DNA from: Actinokineospora spheciospongiae | Lineage (GTDB): Bacteria > Actinomycetota > Actinomycetes > Mycobacteriales > Pseudonocardiaceae | Direction: 5' to 3' | DNA: 47,678 nt | Assembly: GCF_000564855.1 (NCBI RefSeq) | Contig: NZ_AYXG01000084.1 | Span: forward strand, 1 to 47,678 | Shown here: positions 26,475 through 34,300 of the stretch, in pieces | Layout of the letters: every line of letters starts with the position of its first letter | Numbering within the stretch: the stretch's first letter is position 1 | Notes under the pieces: generated by a model | Database searches by the model: none | Told to the model about the DNA's origin: nothing | Seen by the model: the letters and a program-made list of their open reading frames with translations, nothing else | Position numbers and translations under genes: made by a program

Positions 26475-26957
26475 TCAGTGGCTGCGTTCCGCGCCCGCGG
26501 GCCAGACGACGGTGACGGGTGTGCCACGTCGGTGGGCGGCCTCGACCACGTCACCTGTGCCGCCGCTCCCCGTCGACGGCGCGCCGTCCCAGACGGCCAC
26601 GATCGCCTCGACGGTGCTGAGCACGTGTTCGCTCGCCGCCAGGTAGGCGGAACGATCCGAGGTGTCGAAGGGCATCGTGTGCACCAGGTGCGCCGCGTCG
26701 ACGAGGGCGTCGAAGTCGACGGCGTTGTCGGGTTTGACCTTGCGCTCGCGGTAGTCGGCCGCGGGCAGCACGACCTCGACCACCCCGCCGAGTCCGAGGA
26801 CGACACGGGCGAAGATCTGGTCGGCACCACGGGCGAGGCAGGTGACACCGACCAGGTTCGAACCCCGGTATGCGCGGAGGGTGTCGCGGAGGGCGTCGGC
26901 GATGAGGGTGGTGGTGGCGGTGGTCAGGTTGCTGTGACCGGTGATTCCTATGCGCAC
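26475..26957 (-). CDS. SLOG/Rossmann-like nucleotide-binding protein
   Basis: This 160-residue protein looks like a single Rossmann-type domain of the SLOG/LOG-like kind. Signs are an N-terminal strand and turn RIGITGHSNL, CLARGADQIFARVVLGLGG (a Gly-rich helix cap), EVVLPAADYRERKV, a central LVHTMPF...YLAASEHVLSTVEAIVAVWDG, and a C-terminal GTGDVVEAAHRRGTPVTVVWP. Proteins of this shape bind nucleotides or nucleotide-derived signals; catalytic residues are not certain. GTG at 26957 has GAGGA 5-6 bp upstream. It overlaps by 10 bp a short open frame that continues from the TerC stop. Family assignment is by eye and moderate. Confidence 0.65.
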   Translation of the reverse strand: MRIGITGHSNLTTATTTLIADALRDTLRAYRGSNLVGVTCLARGADQIFARVVLGLGGVVEVVLPAADYRERKVKPDNAVDFDALVDAAHLVHTMPFDTSDRSAYLAASEHVLSTVEAIVAVWDGAPSTGSGGTGDVVEAAHRRGTPVTVVWPAGAERSH

Positions 26958-27130
26958 GAGGTTCCTCGGGAAGAGCGGTGGATGGGAACGAGATCGGTGA
27001 TCGCGTCGCGGATTCCGCGCACGGCGGGGTTGCTCACCAGGACCGCTGATTCGCGGTGGAAGTCGACGAGTTCGGAACCGACGCGTCCGGACATCCAAGG
27101 GACGGCCGAGGACAGCACCTTGTCGATCAA
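26948..27130 (-). CDS. Doubtful small ORF downstream of TerC
   Basis: An open stretch with coding-like third-position GC lies between the TerC and SLOG genes. From a TTG at 27130 it would give 60 residues (IDKVLSSAVPWMSGRVGSE onward), but the same frame is open all the way up to the TerC stop, about 88 codons. No ribosome site is seen and the sequence is not recognised. It could be a small protein with a poor start, a decayed gene, or chance. Its last codons overlap the SLOG gene start by 10 bp. Confidence 0.3.
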   Translation of the reverse strand: MIDKVLSSAVPWMSGRVGSELVDFHRESAVLVSNPAVRGIRDAITDLVPIHRSSRGTSCA

Positions 27131-27214
27131 GCAGGCGGCGCGGTCGGCGTCGTGCTGTCCGGCGGTGACCGCGCCGCAGCCGCCCGGCAGGCGGCGACGA
27201 GCCGGGTGCCGGAG

Positions 27215-28219
27215 TCAGCCCTGCTCCCCCTCGCGGGGCTTCGAGGCGCGCAGGGAGCCCGGCTTGGCCTTGGCCGCCGGGTCGTTGCGGGTCTTGACCA
27301 GGCTGGCCACCGTCACCACGACCAGGATGCCGATGATCACCATGAGGCTGACCGGGGTGGAGATCTCCGGGACGCTCGGGTTGATGTCCACGTGCGCCCA
27401 GTGCAGCACCAGCTTCACGCCGATGAACGCCAGGATGATCGCCAGCCCGGTCGAGAGGTACACCAGGCGGTCGAGCAGGCCCTTGACCAGGAAGTAGAGG
27501 GCGCGCAGGCCGAGCAGGGCGAAGGCGTTCGCGGTGAAGACGATGTAGGCCTCCTCGGTCACCCCGAAGACCGCCGGGATGGAGTCGAGGGCGAAGAGCA
27601 GGTCGATGCCGCCGATGGCGACCAGCACCAGGAACAGCGGCGTGGCGACGCGCTTGCCGGTGACCCTGGTGAACAGCTTGCCGCCGTCGTACTCGTCGGA
27701 GACGGGGAAGGCCTTGCGGGCGATCTTGACGACCGCGTTGTCCTCGATGTCGGGTTCCTCGTCGCGGTGGCGGAAGAGTTGGACCGCGGTGAACATGAGC
27801 AGGAGGCCGAAGATCAGGAACATGAACGAGAACAGGTTGAGCAGGGCCGCGCCGAGCAGGATGAAGATGGCGCGCATGACCAGCGCGAGGACGATGCCGA
27901 AGGTCAGCACCTTGTGCTGGTGCTCCTCGGGGACCGCGAACGTGGACATGATGATCACGAACACGAACAGGTTGTCGACGCTGAGGCTCTTCTCGACGAT
28001 GTAGCCCGCGAAGTACTCGGTGCCGAACTCTCCCCCGGCGACCACGGTGAAGACCACCCCGAAGGCGACGGCCACCAGGATGTAGAACACCGACCAGGCG
28101 ACGGCCTCCTTGAAGCCCACCCGGTGCGGTCGCCACGCGGCGACCGCCAGGTCCAGGGCCAACAACGCGACGATCACCGCGATGGTTCCCGCCCAGGCGA
28201 GCCCACTGACCTCCAGCAC
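27215..28219 (-). CDS. TerC-family integral membrane protein
   Basis: The 334-residue protein has about nine transmembrane helices and the TerC hallmarks: EKSLSVDNLFVFVIIMSTF (about residues 65-83), with the conserved acidic pair, and GGIDLLFALDSIPAVFGVTE (about 205-225). Family members (Alx, MeeF/MeeY) export manganese or support metalation of exported enzymes and tellurite resistance. The tail is charged and cytoplasmic. GTG at 28219 was chosen because GGAGG lies 6 bp upstream; longer frames add an implausible Arg/Pro-rich tail. I did not see a clear yybP-ykoY manganese riboswitch in 28220-28456. Confidence 0.9.
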   Translation of the reverse strand: MLEVSGLAWAGTIAVIVALLALDLAVAAWRPHRVGFKEAVAWSVFYILVAVAFGVVFTVVAGGEFGTEYFAGYIVEKSLSVDNLFVFVIIMSTFAVPEEHQHKVLTFGIVLALVMRAIFILLGAALLNLFSFMFLIFGLLLMFTAVQLFRHRDEEPDIEDNAVVKIARKAFPVSDEYDGGKLFTRVTGKRVATPLFLVLVAIGGIDLLFALDSIPAVFGVTEEAYIVFTANAFALLGLRALYFLVKGLLDRLVYLSTGLAIILAFIGVKLVLHWAHVDINPSVPEISTPVSLMVIIGILVVVTVASLVKTRNDPAAKAKPGSLRASKPREGEQG

Positions 28220-28456
28220 CGACAACCTCCGCGTCCGACCTGCACCGACGCTGCCGAGGGTAGTTGAATTCGGACAAATGCGCCGCGCCCGGGGGTTGAC
28301 AGGGCCCGTTCGGGTGCCCTGAGCAGCAGGCGGTGGGCAAACCCTTGATCGACTCGGGTGAGGGGGCAACGGCGTGGTGGCGCGGCGGGAGAGCACGGGC
28401 CGTGAGGGGGTGGTGACCGCGAGTCCACACCGGACTTCCCCGGCGAGTCTCCCGGG

Positions 28457-28485
28457 TCCCGGCCCACCCACCGGGTGGGCCGGGA
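28457..28485 (-). terminator. Second hairpin of a tandem terminator
   Basis: A perfect 13-bp GC-rich stem (28457-28469 with 28473-28485, loop ACC) lies 4 bp beyond the first hairpin at 28490-28522. Together they should stop transcription from the lipid operon before TerC. The rest of the 28220-28538 gap shows no gene. Confidence 0.65.
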
Positions 28486-28489
28486 ACGA

Positions 28490-28522
28490 CGAAGGCCGCT
28501 CCCCGAGGGGGAGCGGCCTTCG
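28490..28522 (-). terminator. First terminator hairpin of the lipid operon
   Basis: A perfect 15-bp stem (28490-28504 with 28508-28522, loop GAG) lies 16 bp after the esterase stop codon. On the minus strand it is followed by TCGTTCC rather than a long T-tract. Confidence 0.8.
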
Positions 28523-28538
28523 CGTGGAGCGGGTGGGC

Positions 28539-29615
28539 TCAGATGCCGAGGCCCTTGGCCAGGACCGGCCAGGAGTTGTGCAGTGCGCGCTCCCAGTAGG
28601 GCCAGCTGTGGGTGCCCTTGCCGTAGTAGTCCACAGTGGCCGGGATACCGAGCTGCTTGAGCCGGTCGGTGAAGCTGCGCGAGGTCAGCAGCGTGGACGC
28701 GTCCAGCGGGTCGCCGCCCTTGCCGGGCGGGTCCAGCGGGCCCACCTCGCCGTTGCCAGAGCTGATGTAGAGGTTGGTGCCGCGGAACTTCTCGATGTTG
28801 TTGTACGGGTTGTGCGCCTGCCAGATCCAGAAGGTGACCATCTCGTCACCCCACAGGTCGGCCGGGTTCCAGAAGCCCTCGCGGACCAGGATGCCCTTGA
28901 TCACGCCCGCGGTGCCGACGAACATGGTGTTCGGGATGCCGCTGTAGGAGGCGACGGAGGCGAAGGTGCCGGGGAAGCGGAAGCCGTAGGCCAGGGCGCC
29001 GTAGCCGCCGATCGACACGCCCGCGACGGCGCGCTTGGTGCCGCCCTTGTAGCCGCGCTCGATGATCTGGAGGACCTCCTTCATGTGGAAGGCCTCCCAG
29101 TTCGCCGTCTTGCGCAGGCCGAGGTTCCACCACTCGGAGTACATGCCCGCCGGGCCGTCGGTGGGCATGACCGTGATGACGCCCTTGTCGGCGGTGAACG
29201 CCTTGGCGTCGGTCATGGAGTCCCACGACTTGTAGTCGAGGTCTTCGCAGCAGCCGTGCAGCAGCCACAGCTGCGGCCAGGTGCGGGTGGCCGTCGCCGA
29301 CCAGTCGGTGGGGAGGTAGACGCGGACCATGCCGTTCTTGAGCAGCGCCGGGCTCTGGATCTCCAGGTCCAGGGTGCGCTCGTCGATCCGGGTCTCCTTG
29401 ACGACCTTGGCGCCGTCGTCGGCGGTGACCTGGGGGGCGCCGGAGGGGAGGGTGGCCGCGGGGGCCGCGGTCGTGGTGGTCGGGGTGGGCTTGGTGGGCC
29501 ACCACGGCCACGCGGCGTTCGCCGGGCTCTGCACCAGGGTCGCCGACACCACAGTGGTCAGGACGACCGCCGCGCCCGCGATCACGCTGCGGCGTAAGCG
29601 GCGTGGGCGCGACAC
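28539..29615 (-). CDS. Exported antigen-85/esterase-D-like hydrolase
   Basis: The 358-residue protein has a Sec signal peptide (VSRPRRLRRSVIAG, a hydrophobic stretch, cleavage after ANA) and a Pro/Thr-rich linker (PTKPTPTTTT) suggesting wall residence. The alpha/beta-hydrolase domain belongs to the esterase D/antigen 85 group (PF00756): LHGCCEDLD oxyanion region, nucleophile Ser201 in GVSIGGYGA, and a C-terminal His in GKGTHSWPYWERAL, the position found in mycolyltransferases. It is the last gene of the FAAL-PKS-AccD operon, 54 bp after accD. By analogy with mycobacterial Fbp proteins it may transfer the lipid made by the PKS, or it may hydrolyse it. GTG at 29615 has AGAGG 5 bp upstream; ATG at 29639 is an alternative. 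Confidence 0.82.
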   Translation of the reverse strand: MSRPRRLRRSVIAGAAVVLTTVVSATLVQSPANAAWPWWPTKPTPTTTTAAPAATLPSGAPQVTADDGAKVVKETRIDERTLDLEIQSPALLKNGMVRVYLPTDWSATATRTWPQLWLLHGCCEDLDYKSWDSMTDAKAFTADKGVITVMPTDGPAGMYSEWWNLGLRKTANWEAFHMKEVLQIIERGYKGGTKRAVAGVSIGGYGALAYGFRFPGTFASVASYSGIPNTMFVGTAGVIKGILVREGFWNPADLWGDEMVTFWIWQAHNPYNNIEKFRGTNLYISSGNGEVGPLDPPGKGGDPLDASTLLTSRSFTDRLKQLGIPATVDYYGKGTHSWPYWERALHNSWPVLAKGLGI

Positions 29616-29669
29616 GTCACCTCTTTGTGTCCGTGGCATGGGCTGGCACTCCGTTCTTGTCACATTCCC

Positions 29670-31271
29670 CTACAGGGGGATGTTCCCGTGCTTCTTCGCG
29701 GGAAGGGTCTGCTTCTTGGTGCGGAGCGAGCGCAGCGCGCGGGCGACCTGGACGCGGGTCCGCGACGGCGGGATCACCATGTCGACGTAGCCGCGCTCGG
29801 CGGCGACGTACGGGGTGGTCTGCCACTGCTGGTACTCGTCGGTCAGCTTGCGGCGCAGCGCTTCCCGCTCGGGCTCGGGTGCGGCGTTGAGCTCGCGGCG
29901 GTGCAGGATCTGCACCGCGCCCTGCGCGCCCATCACCGCGATCTCGGCGGTGGGCCAGGCGATGTTGACGTCGGCGCCGAGGTGCTTGGACCCCATCACC
30001 GCGTACCCCCCGCCGTAGGCCTTGCGGACCACGACCGTCACCATCGGCACGGTCGCCTCGGAGTAGCTGTAGATCAGCTTGGCGCCGCGCCGGATGATCC
30101 CGCCGCGCTCCTGGTCCATACCGGGCATGTAACCAGGAACATCGACAAAGGTCACGAGGGGGATGTCGAACGCGTCGCAGAAGCGAACAAAGCGAGCTGC
30201 CTTCTCCGAGGCGTCGATGTCGATGACGCCCGCCTGGTGCAGCGGCTGGTTCGCCACCACGCCGACCGTGCGGCCCTCGACGCGGCCGAACGCGCAGATC
30301 ATGTTCCTGGCGAAGCCCGCGTGGATCTCGGTGAACTCGCCGTCGTCGAGGACCCGGCTGATGACCTCGTACATGTCGTAGCCCTGGTTTGGCGAGTCCG
30401 GGACGATCCGGTCGAGCACCCGGTCGGAGGCGGTGACCTCGGGGTCGCCGTCGAAGTCGTAGACCGGGGCGGGCTCGACGTTGTTCGCGGGCAGGTAGCC
30501 CAGCAGCGTCTGCACCCACTCGATGGCGTCGGGCTCGTCGACCGCGCGGTAGTGGGCGTTCCCGGAGACCTCGCTGTTGACCCCCGCGCCGCCGAGCTGG
30601 TCCTGGGTGACCCGCTGCCCGGTGACGGCGTTGACCACCTCGGGGCCGGTGACGAACATGTGCGAGGTGTCGTCGACCATGACGGTGAAGTCGGTCATCG
30701 CCGGGGAGTACACCGCCCCGCCCGCGCACGGGCCGAGGATCATCGAGATCTGCGGGATGACCCCGGAGGCGTGCGCGTTGCGCCTGCCCAGCTCGGCGTA
30801 GTACGCCAGGGAGACCACGCCCTCCTGGATGCGCGCGCCGCCGGAGTCGTTGATGCCGATGATGGGGCAGCCCAGGGTCATCGCCAGGTCCATCACCTTG
30901 AGGACCTTGCCGCCGAACACCTCGCCCATGCTGCCGCCGAAGACGGTGAAGTCCTGGGAGAACAGGCACACCTGGCGGCCGTCGATGGTGGCCTCACCGG
31001 TGACCACGCCGTCGCCGTAGGGGCGCTGGGCGTCCATGCCGAAGTCGGTGGTGCGGTGCCGGGTGAACATGTCCAGCTCGGTGAACGAGCCGGGGTCGAC
31101 CAGCAGGTCGATCCGCTCGCGCGCGGTGAGCTTGCCCTTGGCGTGCTGCCGGTCGGCCGCCCGCTTCTCGGCCAGGCGGACCACCTCGTCCTGCCTGCCG
31201 GTCAGGTCGGCGATGCGGTCGGCGGTCGTCGGGGCGAAGGAACGTCCGTCGAACTTGTCTTCTCCGAACAT
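29670..31271 (-). CDS. accD4: Acyl-CoA carboxylase carboxyltransferase subunit (AccD4-like)
   Basis: The 533-residue beta subunit transfers carboxyl groups from biotin to an acyl-CoA. The N-terminal half carries KLTARERIDLLVDPGSFTE, the oxyanion segment INDSGGARIQEGV and LGPCAGGAVYSPAMTDF. The C-terminal half has FVDVPGYMPGMDQERGGIIR, KAYGGGYAVMG and the final NIPL common in actinobacterial AccDs. It lies 60 bp downstream of the PKS, as accD4 follows pks13 in mycobacteria, where it makes the carboxyacyl-CoA extender. The AccA3-type biotin subunit is not in the window. ATG at 31271 has GGAAGG upstream. The AccD call is firm; the AccD4 label rests on context. Confidence 0.88.
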   Translation of the reverse strand: MFGEDKFDGRSFAPTTADRIADLTGRQDEVVRLAEKRAADRQHAKGKLTARERIDLLVDPGSFTELDMFTRHRTTDFGMDAQRPYGDGVVTGEATIDGRQVCLFSQDFTVFGGSMGEVFGGKVLKVMDLAMTLGCPIIGINDSGGARIQEGVVSLAYYAELGRRNAHASGVIPQISMILGPCAGGAVYSPAMTDFTVMVDDTSHMFVTGPEVVNAVTGQRVTQDQLGGAGVNSEVSGNAHYRAVDEPDAIEWVQTLLGYLPANNVEPAPVYDFDGDPEVTASDRVLDRIVPDSPNQGYDMYEVISRVLDDGEFTEIHAGFARNMICAFGRVEGRTVGVVANQPLHQAGVIDIDASEKAARFVRFCDAFDIPLVTFVDVPGYMPGMDQERGGIIRRGAKLIYSYSEATVPMVTVVVRKAYGGGYAVMGSKHLGADVNIAWPTAEIAVMGAQGAVQILHRRELNAAPEPEREALRRKLTDEYQQWQTTPYVAAERGYVDMVIPPSRTRVQVARALRSLRTKKQTLPAKKHGNIPL

Positions 31272-31331
31272 CACAGCCTTCCTTCCTCACTCAGGTCATC
31301 AGGGGCACTCGGGTGGGGTGTTCCGTTGTTC

Positions 31332-34300
31332 CTAGTGAGCTGGTGAGCGCGGGTGGTCGAGTGCGGCGCGCAGCTCCCGCGCGATGACGGCGACGTTCGG
31401 CGGGTCGATCATGCTGAGGTGGTCGCCGGGGACCTTGACCACCTCGAGGGCGGGGGCGAACTCGTCCCAGCCCAGGGTGTCGTCGGTGCGCTTGTAGCGC
31501 GGGTCGAGCTGCGTGGTGAGCGGGTGCGGCTCCTTGGCGCGGAACAGCACGACCCGGCCGCCGTAGGGGCGCGGCTGGTAGTTCTCCGCGACCCGGGCGT
31601 CCACGTAGGACGTGTACTGGTGGTGCAGCACCGCGGCGCCCATGCCGGAGACGTTGGCCGCCAGGGTGTCGATGATGTAGCGGATCTGCTGCTCGTCGTC
31701 GAGGCCGCCGAGCTTGTCCGCGCCGAGGTCGAGCTTGACGCCGTAGGTCTCCTCGATGTGCTCGGCGAAGCGGCTGAACCGGTCGAGGATCAGGTCCTGC
31801 TGCGAGATCGGCTCGGCCGATTCCAGCGGCAGGATCGTGTCGATCATGGCGACCAGCTCGACGTGCTCGCCCGCGGCGGTGAGCAACTGGGCGATCTCGT
31901 AGGACAGCATCCCGCCGAAGGACCAGCCGCCGAGCCGGTACGGCCCGCTGGGCTGGACCTCGCGCAGCAGCTCCAGGTAGCGCCGCGCCTTCTCCTCCAG
32001 CGTGTCCACGTCGTCGAGCCGCTCGAACCCGTAGACCGGCACGCCCTCGCCCATGAGCTGCACCAGCGAGCGGTAGACGCTCGTCGGGCCGCCCGCGGGG
32101 TGGAACAGGAAGACCGGGGTGCCGGTCTCGCAGGCCCGCAGGACGCGCAGCGGCTTGCCGCCGTTGCCCTCCACCTGGTCGCGCAGCAGGTCGGCCATGG
32201 CCGCCACGGTGGGCTCGCTGAACAGCGTGCCGTAGTCGGGCACCGAGTCCAGTTCGCGTTCGATGGCGGCGTAGACCGCGTCGGCCTGGGCGGCGTCGCC
32301 GAGGGCGAAGAAGTTGTCGTCGACCCCCGGTTCCCCGCTCTCCAGCACGTCCTGCCAGATCCGGGCAACCCACCGCTCGGACGGGTCGCGCGGGCCGACC
32401 TTCGCCGGGGCGCTGCCCGGCTTGCGGGCGGCCCGGTCGGCCGGGTCGGCCTCGCCGAGGCCGGACGCCTCGGCCAGGTGGTCGGCGATCTCGGCGAGGC
32501 TGGCGCCGCGCAGCAGCAGCGGCACCGGCAGCGGCAGCCCGAAGTCGCGCTCGACCGCGCCCCGGGCCCGCATGGCCAGCAGCGAGTCGAGGCCGAGCTG
32601 GGTCAGCGGCACGTACCGGTCGATCCGCTCGGCGGCGAAGCCCATCAGCTCGGCGATGATGGCCACCAGGTGGTCCTCCAGCGCCTGCCGGGCCGCGGCG
32701 GGTTCCAGCGCGCGCAGCTCGGACATGCCCGCCCAGGCGGGGCCGCCGGTCTCGGCCGCCTGCTCGGCGGGCCGGACCAGCTCGAAGAACGGGCGGGTGG
32801 CCAGTTGCGGGAACAGCGACATGGTGGTGCCCAGGTCGAGCCGGGCGATGCCGGTCGCGGCCCGGCCGCTGGCCAGCACCGCCTCCAGCGCCTCCATGCC
32901 CTCCTGCGGGCCGAGCGGGTCGAGCACCGGGTTGTCCCGGCCCACGGCGCCGCCGACCTCGGCCCACGCGCCCCAGTTGACGGTGGTGGCGGTCAGGCCC
33001 CGGGACCGGCGCCAGGTCACCAGCGCGTCGAGCCAGGCGTTGGCGGTGGCGTAGGCGCCCTGGCCGGGCGAGCCGAACAGCGCGGCGGCCGAGGAGTACA
33101 TGAGCCACCAGTCCAGGTCGTGGCCCAGGGTCGCCTCGTGCAGCGCGAGCGCGCCGGTGGCCTTGGCGTGCCAGACCTTGGCGACGTCGGCACCGTCCAG
33201 GGTGGCGGTGGCGCCGTCGGCGAGGACACCGGCGGCGTGCAGGACACCGCGCAGCGGGACACCACCGGCGGTGGCGGCGGCGACCAGCCGGTCGGCCACC
33301 CCGGCCTCGGCGACGTCGCCCGCGACGACCTCGACCTCGGCACCGAGGCCGCGCAGCTCGGCGACCAGCGGTTCGGTCTCCTCGGTCAGGCCGCGGCGGC
33401 CGGAGAGCACGACGCGGGTGGCGCCGTTCTCCGCGAGCCACTTGCCCGCGAGCAGGCCCAGTCCGCCGAGACCACCGGTGACGACGTAGCCGCCGTCGCG
33501 GACGGTGTGCCCCTCGCCGCGCTCGTCGACCTGCTCATCGATCTCGGCCTTGGCGAGCTTGGCGATGTGCCGCGCGCCGCCGCGCCAGGCGACCTCGTCG
33601 GCGGCGTCGTCGGCGGTCAGCTCGGCGGCCAGTTCGGCGACCCAGTCCCCCTCGACATCCAGGTCCAGGGCCGTGGCGCGCAGTTCGGGGTTCTCGAAGG
33701 CGAGGACCCTGGCCAGGCCGCGCAGGGCGGCGAGGTCGGGCGAACCGGCCTCGTCGGCGCCGACCGCGGCGGCGCCGCGGGTGACGATCCACAGGCGCGG
33801 AGGCTGCCACCCGGGGTCGACCTGGTCGGTGAGCTGCGCCACCAGGCTCGACACGGCGAGCACGTGCGCCTGCGCCGCCTCGGGGGAGAGCCCGGTGCCG
33901 GGTTCGGCCACGAACACCACGCCCGCCGGGGTGCGCCCGGCCAGGGTGAGCTGGTCCACGCGCGGCAGGCACAGCACCTCCCCGCCGGGGAGCCGGTCGC
34001 GCAGCCCGGTCAGCCAGTCGCCCGGCTCACCCTCGGCCACGACCACCCAGGTCTGCCCGTCGGCGGCGGTGTCGTCGAGGTCCCCCCGCTCCCAAGAAGC
34101 CTCGAAGGCCTTGGCGGACAACGGGAGCGGCACCGACGAGCGCTGCATCCGGCGCACGTAGACACCGGCGACGTCGACGACGACCGCCCCGTCCGCGTCG
34201 ACCAACTGCACGGCGCCGACCAGGCCGTCGAGCCCCTCGTCGAGGGAGTCCAGCCGGGCGTCGACGCGCACGGCGGTGCCCGGGTCGCCGAGGACCCGGA

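Noticed and set aside
28220-28456. Manganese (yybP-ykoY) riboswitch before TerC
   Set aside because: I looked for the conserved paired loops of this class and could not find them; the region shows only GC-rich stems belonging to the terminator.
28374-29597. Long plus-strand open frame opposite the esterase
   Set aside because: It is Gly/Val/Arg-rich with no domain pattern, and lies antisense to a clear signal-peptide esterase; it is a high-GC shadow frame.
28539-29615. Certain mycolyltransferase (FbpA/B/C)
   Set aside because: Fold and context agree, but the nucleophile motif GVSIGGYGA also fits general esterase D enzymes, so I kept the broader call.
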